Part shown: piece after piece, positions 11,424 through 23,259 of the stretch
Numbering within the stretch: position 1 is the first letter of the stretch
Layout: the number at the start of each line of letters is the position of its first letter
NCBI GenBank assembly: GCA_038380435.1
Contig: JAWZYU010000028.1
Coordinates: 39,925,095-39,989,094, forward strand
Length of the DNA stretch: 64,000 bases
Direction: 5' to 3'
Source of the DNA: Ryuthela nishihirai
Taxonomy: Eukaryota > Arthropoda > Arachnida > Araneae > Heptathelidae
Translations under genes and position numbers: made by a program
The notes under the pieces: model-generated
Told to the model about the DNA's origin: nothing
The model's database searches: none
Seen by the model: only the letters and a program-made list of their open reading frames with translations

Positions 11424-11517
11424 TACGTAGGAGATAATAGACTTGTATTAGACTGTATCCCTCATGCATCACACACATCAAGCACATATACGCACAAAGA
11501 CCCCAAAATCAACTTAC

Positions 11518-11617
11518 GTGGAACTGTTGAAATGGTCCTGTTCTTGTCCCTGTTCTCAAGTCTGTGTCCCCCGGCTCTGTCTCCGATGGTGAATTTGGCT
11601 GATGTGTTGCATATTTT
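11518..11617 (-). CDS. PTP exon: D1-D2 linker and start of D2
   Basis: 100 nt: 33 codons plus one base that completes Pro with the next exon. Acceptor TTACAG, donor GTAAGT. It reads KICNTSAKFTIGD ... LENRDKNRTISTVP. The N-R-D-K-N-R run matches the KNR-type motif that opens a PTP domain, here D2. Confidence 0.93.
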
Positions 11618-11619
11618 CT

Positions 11620-12004
11620 GTAAGGAATTAAATTATATTCAACTTAACAGAAGAAAAGTTGCGCGAAGATATTATGCCGGGGCCAAGGCAAAAATTTCCT
11701 AAACATTTATTGCAGATATTTAAATGAAAGTGTTATTCAAAAACTGATTTGTAGACTGTTTTTAGAAAAAAAACTTTTTCGAAACATTCAAATTTTTTTT
11801 ATTTTTACAGAAAAGGGAAATATTATTTTTCGATTTGATAGGAATCGATGAAATGTTACGATCTCTGCATTTTTCCGAATCTCCCGGTAGTTTTAAAAGC
11901 GCCCTCTAATGGTAGAAAAAGTGGAAAAATGCCAAACATTCTAACGAATTTTTGCAAACGATCTGCAAATACGAGCTACAAACGATTATTGTGTACTAAT
12001 TTTA
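11620..12004. other. Intron, no feature seen
   Basis: Unique AT-rich sequence between the exon acceptor and the CR1/L2-like LINE. 'GCGCCCTCTAATGGTAG' near 11900 is a common intergenic motif type but is not assigned. Confidence 0.4.
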
Positions 12005-13878
12005 AATTTTGGTGGTAAAGTGTGAAGTTTAAAATCTTACATTGGCATTATAATACACTAATTATACAGATAAGAAATACAAATCACCAAGACGATATAA
12101 ATTATGTTCCAACCATGATGCAAAGAGTTTTGAAATCTATCTATATACATGAAATCACTGAAAAACAAACTGATGAAATAATTACTTCATTAGACATCAA
12201 TAAATCACCTGGTTACGATAATGTTTGCATTAAACATATAAAATTTAATAAAGAGACACTACTTAATATTATATCAAAAATTATAAATCAGATTATATTT
12301 ACTGGGAACATACCTACTCAACTCAAAACAGATATTTTAAGACCTATTTTTAAAGGTGATATTAAGGAGGATTTTTCTAACTATCGACCAATAACAATTC
12401 TGCCTATTTTTTCGAAAATAATGGAAAAATATATTTATAATACTGTTTTTAACTTTTTACTTAAACACAACATAATTAATGAAAATCAATTTGGCTTTCA
12501 AAAAGGAAAAAACACAATTCAACTAATTTCCAAAATTGCAAATAATATTAATAAATCATTGAATAATAGGGAAAAAATTGTAACTATGAAGAAAGCCTTC
12601 GATACAATAGATTATAACATTTTACTAAATAAATTGGAAAATTACGGTATTCGCGGTATATTGTTAGATTGGTTTAGAAATTATTTATCAGACAGATACA
12701 CAATTACTAAAATAAAAAACTGCTACAGCAGAAAAGTAATTACACGATATGGAATTCCCCAAGGCTCAATTTTAGGTCCTTTACTGTTCTTAGTATACAT
12801 AAATGATTTGTTCAATACAAAATTAAATAGTGCTATTTATCTATATGCTGACGACATTGTTTTAATAAACAGTCAGAAATATTTAAATGATAGCATTTCA
12901 GAGGTTCAAACAGATTACAATAATATTATTAGATGGTTAAATCATAATAAAATCTATTTAAATGAGAAAAAAACAAAACTGATGATTATTCATTCACCAG
13001 GATTTCATATTCATCAAAACCTCTTTATCAAAACTCATAAAATAAATTGCAGAAAAAAGGATGCTTCAAATTATGAATCATTATGCAGTTGCCCACTTGT
13101 TGAGCAAGTAAATAAAATAAATTACTTAGGAATCATTTTTGATGAATATTTTAGGTGGAATGCCCATATATCCCACATATGTAAAAGCTTGAGAATATCG
13201 GCGATAAAAATTAAAAAATTGAAATACGTATTAAATATGGAAACCTGTGTAATATTTTATAAAGCAATATGCGAATCTCTTTTAAATTATGGAATAATTG
13301 TGCATGGAACAACTAACTTAACTAACATAAATAAAATAGAAAAACTGCAGTCTATAATAGTTAAAAATATTATTTCGTTTCATTTGCAAAAAACTTATAA
13401 AACTTCTACCGATAGATTAAAATTTTTAAATCTTTTATCCTACAGCAATTTATATAAATACAATGTAATAATTAAAATTTTTTGACGAAACTTACAAACT
13501 AAAAATTCAACATAACAAAAATACAAGACTTCAAAACCAAGGTTATTACAAATTGCCAAATTTTCGAAATAATTACGGGAAACATACCTCCGAATATCAA
13601 GTACCACTTATATTTAATGCTATTCCAAAAGAATTACTAAATATAGATTCTTTTAGAAGACTTAAAATGGAATTAAAAAATTATTTGGTATTTTCTAGTT
13701 AGCTGTTTTTTATGTGTTGTGTTTTGTGGATTTATTTGATGTACTCCATTTTTGTGGCTGAATGACCTAGGTTTAATATAATTTATTCATTTTCCTGCAG
13801 ATAAGCTATTTAGCTTTGCGGGTCAAATTGTAAATGTATTTGTATTCTTTACTCTTATGAATAAAAATTATATTCTTT
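12005..13878 (+). mobile_element. CR1/L2-like LINE, 5'-truncated
   Basis: An AT-rich LINE that begins inside the pre-RT region and runs to a 3' end with ATGAATAAAAATTATATTC and a short A-run. The closing part of its ORF (HTSEYQVPLIFNAIP ... LKNYLVFS, stop at 13700-13702) is the kind of C-terminus found in CR1/L2 elements. No TSD was recognised. Confidence 0.8.
12022..13702 (+). pseudogene. Reverse transcriptase of the CR1/L2-like LINE, broken
   Basis: Open from 12022 to 13485 (487 codons), then a frameshift in a run of six T at about 13478-13483; the last ~73 codons lie in the next frame. RT motifs in order: INKSPGYDN, LRPIFKGD, FSNYRPITILPIFSKIMEKY, NQFGFQKGKNT, motif A, YGIPQGSILGPLLFLVYINDL, YLYADDIVL and WLNHNKIYLNEKKTK. 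The YADD box is intact. Motif A reads IVTMKKAFDTIDYN: about five residues are missing, including the first catalytic Asp (normally L-D-L/M-K-K-A-F-D), so the enzyme should be inactive even without the frameshift. The ATG at 12022 is simply the first available; the family protein starts much earlier with an endonuclease. Confidence 0.85.
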
Positions 13879-13903
13879 AAAAAAAAAACAGTTATCTGTA
13901 ATA

Positions 13904-13921
13904 GTGGGGGGGGGGGGGGGG
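13904..13921 (+). repeat. Poly-G run
   Basis: About 17-18 consecutive G residues after the LINE tail. It is prone to assembly error and to quadruplex or slippage behaviour. Confidence 0.9.
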
Positions 13922-14081
13922 TAGAGCGAAAGAACATAAACTTTTCGACTTAAGAAGAAGAAGAATGAAAGATTCTTTTCGTGTAATATAAGGACTGATA
14001 AATATTACTATTTGCATTTTCTTAATCATCAGTTAGTTATAATTTCCACTATTACAGGGTGCTACAAGTCGAAAATAAAAA

Positions 14082-14593
14082 AACCTACATCGTGTGGGCT
14101 CACTCACGGAAATATTGAGCGTGTGCAGTTGCTGTACACGCTCCAGATATTTTTCCTGAATTCTGTAACACGTGACACGAAGGTTGCCAGATCACTAATT
14201 TCTAAAAAAAATCGTTGCCAGATATTTTTTCTGAATTCTGTAATCAACCGTAGTGTTCGGATACTTTTTTGAGCGACTGTAGGTGGTCATATTATTTTGA
14301 TACTAGATCGTGTGTACTCACTCACGGAAATATTGAGCGTGTGCAGTTACCGTTCACAGCAAACTGGAGCGTGTGCAAACTGGAGCGTGTGCTACTGCAC
14401 ACGCTCCAGTTTGCTGTGAACGGTAACTGGAGCATGTACAGTTGCTGTACACGCTCCAGATATTTTTCCTGAATTCTGTAACACGTGACACGAAGGTTGC
14501 CAGATCCCTAATTTCTAAAAAAAATCGTTGCCAGATATTTTTTCTGAATTCTGTAATCAACCATAGTGTTCGGATACTTTTTTTGAGTGACTG
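14082..14593. mobile_element. Two composite MITE blocks in tandem
   Basis: Two hairpin modules (from CGTGTGGGCTCACTCACGG and again from GGTGGTCATATTATTTTG), each followed by a MITE half ending in GAGCGACTG or GAGTGACTG at 14278 and 14593. The right end lies 25 bp from the phosphatase exon donor. Confidence 0.82.
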
Positions 14594-14617
14594 TACGTAG
14601 TATTGACTTGTGCTTAC

Positions 14618-14767
14618 CTGATACTCTCGCTGATACTCGTTCTGACGAGTGATGGGATTCTTGATCGATTTGTGCTTCATCTGCTGAGAAATCTCGATGA
14701 CGGGGAACCAAGTCTGCCCCGTATGGAGAGCTTCTTCCAATGCTTCGTAAATGAACTTGTACTGATC
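14618..14767 (-). CDS. PTP exon: end of D1, DQYKFIYEALEE, and linker
   Basis: 50 codons, phase 0 at both ends; acceptor CCTTTAG, donor GTAAGC. The exon begins at the second half of the Q-loop (DQYKFIYEALEEAL) and continues into the polar D1-D2 linker (FPVIEISQQMKHKSIKNP...QNEYQREYQ). The start fixes the phase of the preceding exon. Confidence 0.95.
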
Positions 14768-14984
14768 CTAAAGGAAGAGAGACCCGAAAAAGTTTGTTAG
14801 TGACATAGCCGCTTTTGCAAGACTGGGAATTAATCAAATTCATTTTATGAAAATCAATTTTAATTGCAAGTAATAACACTTGTGATAAAAAAATCAAAAG
14901 AAATGAAAATGAGGGAATTATTAAATTAAATCATTAAGGAAAGTAAAGTCAAGACATTTAGACCAAAGCTAAAGTGAGCAGACC

Positions 14985-16010
14985 ACGGTGCAGCCTGATT
15001 TTCTGGTACATGTGTTCTTCTCAGATGAGGCCTCTTTCACACGTGAGGGTGTGTTTAATGTGCACATGGGTTGGGTTGTTTTACCTCTGAGCGGCACTTT
15101 TTTGCACACCATGGGCTAAATGGCCAGGTCAGATGGACCCCGAAGGCTCAGAGAAGGTTGGGGGAGGGGACCCACTGTAACAGCTGTTGGGAGACAGATG
15201 TTAGTCTCCCGTCAAGGCCATCCAGCGTGTTCTTTAACGTATGGCTCTCCCGCACACGGGGCCACGGCTTAACGTCCCATCCGACGGACGGCGACCTTTC
15301 CAAGCCTATCGGTGTCCCCTACTGACTGTGGACAGGGCTGGGAATTTTGCGGAGATAGATCTCAACGCTGACCCAGCTGGGACTCGAACCTGGGAACTAC
15401 AGATTACGAGCCTGGCACGCTACCGACTGAGCCACCCCCGCCCCTTTAATGTGCACAATTCTCACGTTTGGGCGCACGAAAATCCACATACCACAATGGC
15501 ACATGGTCATCAATAACGGTTCGCCGTCAATGTTTGGGCGGGTATCGTCAATATCATTTTGATTGAGCCATCAGCTGCTACCTCCCCGACTTAACAGGCA
15601 GATTTATCGGGTATTTCTTGAAGAAAAGTTTCCGGCACTGCCGGAAGGTGTTCCCGTGGCTATTTGCAGATGAATGTGATTTCAACACGGTTTGGCGCCA
15701 GCACACTTCAACAATGATGTGTAGGAGTATCTGAACGCCACTTTTGGGGACCGATAGATACGCCGGGGTGGACTCGTCGCCTGGCCACCAAGATCTCCCG
15801 ATTTAACATGTATCGATTTCTTCCTCTGGAGACAGATGAAGAACCTCGTGTACGAGACTCCCATTGACTTAGATGAAGACCATGTCGCCGCTGCAACTGT
15901 TCCAAGAATCTTTCAACACGTACGGCAATCAATGCTTTGACGTTGTCATTCATGCAATGCTGTTGCCGGTCGCAGCTTTGAGAACCTTCTTTAAATAAAC
16001 GTGTTGTTCA
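14985..16010 (+). pseudogene. Degraded mariner-type transposase, split by a SINE
   Basis: Read through frameshifts on the plus strand: FSDEASFTREGVFN...HNSHVWAHENPH, then AVNVWAGIV, then a region with APAHFNNDV and a final L-xx-L-x-YETPIDL-type end. This is the layout of Tc1/mariner-superfamily transposases of the FxDEAxF...WAxENPH...LDFFLWG group common in arthropods. Several stops and frame changes make it non-functional. SINE-A occupies 15067-15444. Termini were not found. Confidence 0.65.
15067..15444 (-). mobile_element. SINE-A, full length with 13-bp TSD
   Basis: Flanked by TTTAATGTGCACA at 15054-15066 and 15445-15457, so the borders of the family are fixed here: tRNA-like head GGGGCGGGGGTGGCTCAG and tail ...AACAACCCAACCCA. 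A short internal deletion removes part of the GTGCACAGGGT motif. Confidence 0.97.
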
Positions 16011-16029
16011 CACTGGTTTCTATTCATTT

Positions 16030-16475
16030 ATACACAAGCTCAACCGATATTTCTGTCAGCGCCCTCTAGCACCGAAGGATTACGTCAGTGGACATACATT
16101 CACAGACGAAAAAGATTTGTCCCCATTGAAAATTTTTTTTTTGATTTGCGACGTATAGGACAGAGAAGAATCCTAGAAGCTACTCCTAGCTTAATACAGG
16201 CATTCTCATACAAGGACATGCCCTACTACGACCGAAGTCACTGCTGACCACTGCCTTAGTTAGAGCTAACACAACACACAAAGTTTGCCTTGCTGGAACA
16301 GTCGCTAGCTGCCTAACCACTATGCCAGTTAAGGCTATATCCTCCATGTACAAAATGAATCACCCTGTTGAATTTCCCTCGTTAAACTGTCCATGATCAA
16401 AGAGTCTTTTGTGTACCAGGCAGGGCTGTAGTTTAAGGATTCCCTTTTCACATAATAAATTAAAATGAATACACA
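16030..16475. other. Intron, no recognisable feature
   Basis: Mixed-composition unique sequence. Neither strand gives a convincing exon or a repeat shared with the rest of the window. Confidence 0.45.
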
Positions 16476-17365
16476 TCGAAGAGCCAAAACATTATGACCA
16501 CCTGCCTAATATAATGTTGGTCCTCCACGTGTCGCCAAAACGGCTCTTACCCGTCGAGGCGTTGACTCTACAAGATTTGTAAAGGTGTCTTGTGGTATCT
16601 GGTACCAACACGTTACCAGTAGATCCTTCAACTCTTTAAGTTACGTGGATGAGCCGCCGCATATTGGATATGCTGTTCCAATACAAACCACAGATGCTCG
16701 ATTGGATTGATGTGTGGGGAATTTGGAGGCCAGGGCAATACCTGGAAGTCTTCCTCATGTTCTGCGAACCATTCTCAAACAATCCAGGTTGTGTGGCATG
16801 GCGCATTATCCTGCTGAAAGAAGGCACTACCAGAAGGAATACCGTTGCCATGAAAGTGTGTACCTGGTCTGCAATGATATTTAGGTAGGTGGTAGACGTC
16901 ATAGTTTCCTGCACATGAAAGACTGGACCCAGGGTTTCCCAGCAAAACATTGCCCAAAGCATTATACTTCCTCCACCGGCTTGTTTTCTTCCCATGGTAC
17001 CAACACTTCCCCAGGTAAAGGATTCACATGTATCCGGCAGTCCATATAATACAACAAGAAACGAGATTCATCGGAACCAGACGACCTTTTTCCAATTATT
17101 CAAAGTCCAGTTTCGATGCTCACGTGCCCATTATAGGTGCTTTCACGGTGAACCGAGGTTAGCATGGGCACTCTGAGTGGCCTGCAGCTACACAGCCACA
17201 TTATCAGTAGGGTTCGATGTGCTATGTGTTGTGACACATTACTCCCATCACCAGCATTCAAATTACGGGCGAGATGCGTAACAGTATTCCTTCTGTTGGC
17301 TCATATCATACAGGATAGCCTTTGCTCACCTCTAGCATCGATAAGCGATGGTTAACATCGATGCC
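16476..17365 (-). pseudogene. Degraded Tc1-like transposon and transposase
   Basis: The left end carries GCCAAAACATTATGACCACC, a terminal-repeat type seen in Tc1-like elements. The minus strand encodes GGGSIMLWAMFCWETLGPV, HVQETMTSTTYLNIIADQV and, in another frame, SAFFQQDNAPCHTT, i.e. the second catalytic Asp block of a DDE transposase. The frame shifts between these motifs and again before the expected third catalytic Glu region. The 5' end is cut by a SINE-A fragment at 17371. Confidence 0.8.
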
Positions 17366-17370
17366 ATTAA

Positions 17371-17474
17371 TGTCCCTTACTGATTGTGGGCAGGGCGAGA
17401 AGTTTTGCAGAGATAATCTCAACACTGGCCCAGCTGGGACTCGAACCTGGGAACTACAAATTACAAACCTGGCG
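17371..17474 (-). mobile_element. SINE-A fragment (head half)
   Basis: Body and B box of SINE-A on the minus strand (complement of GGTTCGAGTCCCAGCTGGG), diverged, with no tail. Confidence 0.7.
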
Positions 17475-17767
17475 AAGAGATTGTGGAGGCACTGTTCTCA
17501 ATTTGTAAGTGTGCATATAACCAGGTTTATGACCTGAGAGCACAGTAAAATATTGAATAATTCATAGACTTTATGTTTCTATACATATAGAGATACCGTG
17601 TTTCTAAGAATTCATTTATATGATGTTCCTAGCATAGAGTCCCCACGTAGCTGCGTTAAGATTATCTGCAGAAACCTTAGCTCTGCTATTGATAAGAAAG
17701 GGGACATTGATGGACTTAGAGAAGCTGCCATTGCTTTCTGTGGACTGACAGGATGTTCAGGTTCAGG

Positions 17768-17913
17768 AGAACCATTCCCCCTGTACTTAAAGAACACGCC
17801 GATTGGCTTTGATGGGCGGCTTCCATAACATACATGAATGTGAGACTTTGGGACCTAGTCATTTAACTCAATGCACCCACAAAATGGCCTCTCAGAGGTA
17901 AAACAACCCAACC
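17768..17913 (+). mobile_element. Diverged SINE-A 3' half
   Basis: Recognisable from TTAAAGAACACGCC through CTCAGAGGTAAAACAACCCAACC; heavily mutated. Confidence 0.7.
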
Positions 17914-17926
17914 TCCTATTCTGAAT

Positions 17927-18299
17927 GGGGCTGGGTGGCTCAGTCGGTAGAGCGCCAAGCTCGTAATCTGTAATTCCTAGGTTCGAGTCCCAGCTGGGTC
18001 AGCTTTGAGATTTATCTCCACAAAATTCATCGTCAGTAGGGGGACACCGATGTGCATGGAAATGCCGCCGTCCGTCGGATGACACATTAAGCTGTGGCCT
18101 TGTGTGTGGGAGAGCCATACCCTGTGCATGTTAAAGAACACACTGGATGTCCTTGATGGGAGGCTACCATCTGTCTCCCAACACCTGTTCCAGTGGGTCT
18201 CCTCCCCTAACCTTCTCTGAGCCTTCGTGGTCCATGTGACCTGGCCATTTAGCCCATGGTGTGCAAGAAAGTGTCGCTCAGAGGTAAAACAACCCAACC
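17927..18299 (+). mobile_element. SINE-A, full length with short TSD
   Basis: Head GGGGCTGGGTGGCTCAGTCGG through to tail AACAACCCAACC. TATTCTGAA flanks both sides. Confidence 0.92.
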
Positions 18300-18448
18300 T
18301 ATTCTGAACAGACTTGAAAGGCGAAGTCTTTGTGTAGCACACCAACTTCATCGACTCTGCTACCAAATAAGTAGTTATGTCACTCCCTAGCTTCCCTCAC
18401 CGACAGTGCTTTCCCCCTATGAGTATCGGGGGGAAGTGTTAGGAAGAA

Positions 18449-18831
18449 TTGGGTTGGGTTGTTTTATCTCTGAGAGGCACTTTTTTGCACACCATGGGCT
18501 AAATGGCCAGGTCACATGGACCCCGAAGTCTCAGAGAAGGTTGTGGGAGGGGACCCACTGGAACAGCTGTTGGGAGACAGATGGTAGTCTCCCGTCAAGG
18601 CCATCCAGCGTGTTCTTTAACGTGCACAGGGTATGGCTCTCCTGCACATGGGGTCACGGCTTAAAGTCCCATGCGACGGACGATGGCCTTTCCAAGCCCA
18701 TCGGTGTCCCCTACTGACCATGGGCGGGGAATTTTGCGGAGATAAATCTCAACGCTGACCCAGCTGGGACTCGAACCTGGGAACTACAGATTACGAGCCT
18801 GGCGCGCTACCGACTGAGCCACCCCCGCCCC
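18449..18831 (-). mobile_element. SINE-A, full length with TSD
   Basis: Flanked by TGTTAGGAAGA at 18438-18448 and 18832-18842. Confidence 0.95.
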
Positions 18832-18986
18832 TGTTAGGAAGAGACATAACTATCAGGTACTATCTTCTAATCCTGAAGGAAATCCCATTGACGTTTCGCT
18901 TCTATTACTGATAATTAGCACAGGTCTCCTATGATTGGTAAAGATTTGAATTCAAAAGGGCACTCTTTCTTTGCTCTTTTACTCAC

Positions 18987-19122
18987 CACATCTTCAATCA
19001 TACCCCTTCGCGCTGCCTTAAGACTCTTAACGTATCCGTAGACGTCGTACACTCCGTCTTCCTCCGCTAGCTCCAGGTTGGAATCGATGCAAATGTACGC
19101 TCCTGTCCTGCCGCAACCATCA
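18987..19122 (-). CDS. PTP exon: D1 active-site loop DGCGRTG
   Basis: 136 nt: one base completes the Ser of HCS, then 45 codons; acceptor AAATAG, donor GTGAGT. Together with the end of the preceding exon it forms HCSDGCGRTG, which keeps Cys and Arg of the C-x5-R loop but has Asp where active PTPs have Ala (HCSAG). The motif AYICIDSNLELAEEDG follows, then RRGMIEDV, where the first Q-loop Gln is Glu. Confidence 0.95.
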
Positions 19123-19498
19123 CTATTTCCAGGGTAGAAGGAATAGAGAGAAACGAGACGTGTCAGTTATGCATTGGTAATCAGTTTAATTTCAATTTTA
19201 ATATGCTTTCAGTCATTGAAATCAATGGCTTCCAATGGGGGCGCCACTGCCCCTAAGAGGGCGTTTCAGATATTTTGGGGACGTTTGGTTTATTGAATTT
19301 AATTTTTATTTAATTAATATTTATTTGAATATTAAGTAAAACAAAAGAAAAAGTTTAATATATTTCGTAAAAAGTTTTAAAAATAATAGTTGGTTGGGGT
19401 CGAAAAGATTGGAAACCACTGATTTAACTAATGCATTAGTAAGAAAATCAGTAAGTTGGAGAAATTTAATTTACAATATAACTTTTTGTAATCACTTG
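19123..19498. other. Intron, no feature seen
   Basis: Unique AT-rich intron next to the acceptor. It contains 'GGGGGCGCCACTGCCCC'-like text near 19238 but no assignable element. Confidence 0.4.
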
Positions 19499-19875
19499 GG
19501 GGGGGGGGGGCCTCAGTCGGTAGCAGGCTCGTAATCTGCAGTTCCGAAGTTAGAGTCCCAGCTAGGTCAGCATTGAGATTTATCTCTACAAAATTCCCTG
19601 CCTAGTTCAGTAGAGGAGAACACCGATGGGCTTGGAAAAACCGCCATCTATTGGATAGGACGTTAAGCCGTGTGCGGGAGAGTTATATCCTATGCACGTT
19701 AAGGAACACGCTGGATGGCATTGATGGGAGGCTACGATCTGACCCCAACGTCTGTTCCAGTGAGTGCCCTTCCTCAATCTTCTCTGAGCCTATGGGGTCC
19801 TTGTGACTTGGCCATTTAGCCCATTGTGTGCAAAAAAAGTGCCGTTCAGAGGTAAAACAACCCAACCCAAACAAC
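19499..19875 (+). mobile_element. SINE-A, full length, G-run head
   Basis: The head has become a run of ~11-12 G. Flanked by GTAATCACTTG at 19488-19498 and 19876-19886. Confidence 0.92.
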
Positions 19876-19997
19876 GTAATCACTTGTGTTTCCTTATTGT
19901 CATGTCCCTCTAATTTATTTATTTTTATTTATTGTTGCATTTTATTGTATTTTTTGTTATTGTAAATATCTTTATGTATTAAGTATATTTTTGGAAA

Positions 19998-20550
19998 TGT
20001 TATTGTGGGAATGTGACTCATAGATATTGTTTTCAGGTCTGAGCTGGCTGCCTGCATCTGCCAACGAATCCAAAAAGCCCTTTTACGGCCATTTACAACT
20101 AACCCCAGGCGCAAGTGCGGCGCTGGAGACTATGGCAGTGAGAGTAAACAACAGTCTTGAGCGTTGCTGTCAAACAGGAAGGGAGTTTGAACATGCATCA
20201 AAGGACGCCGCTCTTACTCAAACAAAACCCTTAAAGAGAGGATTCGGTTTTATGTCAGAATAAAGGTTCGGTTCTTAGTGAACCACGTTGTAGGCAAAGG
20301 TTGGATATCCTTTCGACGAGTTTGAGGTCGGTAAAGCGAGAGTCTGCAAAGTGCGGCTCTCCACCTCATTGCATAATTGTTTGCAGCAGCAAAGGCTTAC
20401 GGAGTCGAGCGCATCCCCAGCACGTGATTGTATATAAATGTGAATAAACTGTGTCGTCCCTATACAACTCTCGTGCGTGAATTGTTGGACATATCTCTAT
20501 ACATCACTTGGCACAGCAAGTCTGAGGCATACGTCGGTACGGGTGTAACA
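19998..20550 (+). mobile_element. Solo LTR
   Basis: A 553-bp unit bounded by TGTTA...TAACA. It contains a TATA-like TGTATATAAATG directly followed by AATAAA near 20435-20452, then a U5-like stretch (CTCTCGTGCGTGAATTG). This is the layout of a retrotransposon LTR. No primer-binding site, gag or pol lies to either side, so it is read as a solo LTR. No matching 4-5 bp TSD is visible, so the borders or the insertion history may be off. The class (Ty3 or other) cannot be told. Confidence 0.65.
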
Positions 20551-20955
20551 ACCCACGAACTTGTTATTTCACCTAATTAAGGGAGTAATTGATCGTCCTC
20601 TACTATAGAGTGGTTAATCGTATCCCATCGCTGCCAACACATTCGGCGCAATTCAAGCAGGATGTCTAATTTCACTTGACGAAATAAAAATCTGCGTCTT
20701 CCCTTACCACTGGCACACGACACTTATTTACGAATATATTGAACCAGTTGAAACGGGTCATGATTTTTTGGTTTGATGAAATTTGCAGTCTGTATTTAAG
20801 GAAGTAAAATACTTTTTTTAGATTTAAAAAACTGTTTTAAAATCTGTAATCTTATAAATCTACTATTATATTATCATCTTGCTATTCTGTAATCATAAAT
20901 TTTCCTTGTAAGTAATCTGTGATCATTTATAAGTGTCTTTTGATTCTCTTACATA
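20551..20955. other. Intron, no feature seen
   Basis: Unique AT-rich sequence between the solo LTR and a SINE; no exon found. Confidence 0.4.
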
Positions 20956-21342
20956 GGTTGGGTTGTTTTACCTGTGAGTAGCACTTTTTTGCACACAATG
21001 GGCTAAATGGCCAGGTCACAAGAACCCCGAAGGCTCAGAGAAGGTTGGGGGAGGGGAACCCACTGGAAGAGCTGTTAGGAGACAGATGGCAGTCTCCCGT
21101 CAAGGCCATCCAGCGTGTTCTTTAACGTGCACAGCGTATATCTCTCCCGCACACGGGGCCACGGCTTAACGTCCCATCCGACGGACGGCGGCCTTTCCAA
21201 GCCCATCGGTGTCCCCTACTGACCGTGGGCAGAGCGGGGAATTTTGCGGAGATAAATCTCGACGCTGACCCAGCTGGGACTCGAACCTGGGAACTACAGA
21301 TTACGAGCCTGGCGCGCTACCGACTAAGCCACACCCGCCCCC
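20956..21342 (-). mobile_element. SINE-A, full length
   Basis: Complete from tail TAGGTTGGGTTG to the complement of the G-rich head. No clear TSD. Confidence 0.92.
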
Positions 21343-22007
21343 CTTCAGTTAATGAGATTGTCCATTGAGGTATCCGGATTAAGTCCGATTCCGAGGTATG
21401 TATGTAACTAGAGCTTGAAAGAGGCGAGATTTGCCAGTCCCGGTTAGTCACAAAATTTCGCAGTGAGGTAGAGAGAGACCTCACTGCGAGAATTTTAGAC
21501 CCGAACAACGTCGGATAAATCTGCTAGTGCATAATAAGTAATAAGTAATTTAGCGAAACAAGTTTTACTAGAATTATAATTTCTACTTTATCTGCCAAAC
21601 AACCTTGGAAGTGTACATTGACTGAGTAAGAGAAAACATCGGAACGAGAATCAAAACAAATGACGCAAGAAGGATGATTTCGGCACGTCATGTTTGCCAG
21701 ATAAGGTGGAAAGAAATGGAGGATGAAATTACGAATGGTGATATTACGAAGGAGAAGAGGCTATTTTTAGGACCAAAAATCTCGATCGTTACTGAAAATG
21801 GGAATGATATTACGATGAAAGTGATCTTGGGAGGAGAGAGGGGAAATAGAGGATGGATTATTTACCGCTGAGCCCGTTAACGCGAATGGCTTATTTTAAC
21901 TCTATGTTAGAGGTAGAGTAGGAAAATAAGCGACGTGGTGTTTCGAATTAGTGAAGCATTAAGGGAATGCAGATTAGGCTCGCAAAAGTGTTCGGACTCT
22001 TTCAAAT
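21343..22007. other. Intron with a small perfect hairpin
   Basis: TCGCAGTGAGGT at 21458-21469 pairs perfectly with ACCTCACTGCGA at 21478-21489 across an AGAGAGAG-type loop. The rest, including the open frame at 21674-21871, is not recognisable. Confidence 0.5.
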
Positions 22008-22391
22008 GGGGCGGGGATGGCTCAGTCGGTAGCGCGCCATGCTCGTAATCTGCAGTTCCTAGGTTCGAGTCCCAGCTGGGTCAGCATTGAGATTTATCTC
22101 CGAAAAATATCCCCGCCCTGCTCAAGGTCAGTAGGAGGCACCGATGGGCTTGGAATAGGCCACCGTCCGTCGGATGGGACGTTAAGCCGTAGCCCCGTGT
22201 GTGGGAGAGCCATACCCTGTGCACGTTAAAGAACACACTGGATGGCCTTAATGGGAGGCTACCATCTGTCTCCCAACAGCTGTTCCAGTGGGTCCCCTCC
22301 CCCATCCTTCTCTGAGCCTTCGGAGTCCTTGTGTCCTGGCCATTTAGCCCAAGGTGTGCAAAAAAGTGCCGCTCAGAGGTAAAACAACCCA
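22008..22391 (+). mobile_element. SINE-A, full length with TSD
   Basis: ACTCTTTCA flanks the copy at 21996-22004 and 22392-22400. Confidence 0.93.
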
Positions 22392-22862
22392 ACTCTTTCA
22401 TATTATGTGAATGGTTAAGCTAAACAGAACTTCTGATACAAACGTTTTCATGAATGCCGGTTAAGTTTCAAAATTAAATCTGTCCCAATTTGGATTCGCA
22501 ACAAAATTCTCTGAATAGTTTGATTTTAGGGCATTTAGGAAACAGTGTTCTCGAAAATGTTCTCTAAAGTTACTAAAAATTGATAGAATTATTAGACATA
22601 TTTGTGAAATTCTACTTATATGTGCAAACGGAATTTGAAGTAGGGATTATTATTCTCAGTTTTAGTTTAAAAAATCATTAAGATTTGCAAATTAATAATG
22701 GTTTTAGTATTAGTTCTATTCTGTCAAATGCCACTTCAAATCATCAGCAAATTATACACCAAAAACGGAAAAGTGGTGTAGAATAGATCCCCGACATCAC
22801 ATTATTTGTAAACGATATCAAATTATTTCGAATTCCTGAAATTTTCGAAATATGGGAAACAG
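22392..22862. other. Intron, no feature seen
   Basis: Unique AT-rich sequence; no exon or repeat recognised. Confidence 0.4.
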
Positions 22863-23253
22863 GGTTGGGTTGGATTGTTTTACCTCTGAGCGGTACTTTT
22901 TTGCACACCATGGGCTAAATGGCCAGGTCACATGGATCCCGAAGGCTCAGAGAAGGTTGGGGGAGGGGACCCACTGGAACAGCTGTTGGGAGACAGATGG
23001 TAGCCTCCCGTCAAGGCCATCCAGCGTGTTCTTTAACGTGCACAGGGTATGGCTCTCCCGCACACGGCGCCACGGCTTAACGTCCCATCCGACGGACGGC
23101 GACCTTTCCAAGCCCATCGGTGTCCCCTACTGACCGTGGGCAGGGCGGGGAAATTTTGCGGAGATAAATCTCAACGCTGACCTAGCTGGGACTCGAACCT
23201 GGGAACTACAGATTACGAGCCTGACGCGCTACCTACTGAGCCACCCCCACCCT
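22863..23253 (-). mobile_element. SINE-A, full length
   Basis: Complete copy ending in the head complement GAGCCACCCCCACCC; directly abutted by a second partial copy. Confidence 0.92.
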
Positions 23254-23259
23254 TTCATG

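Noticed and set aside
20027..20263. 78-codon open frame
   Set aside because: It lies in the solo LTR and has no gag- or pol-like sequence.
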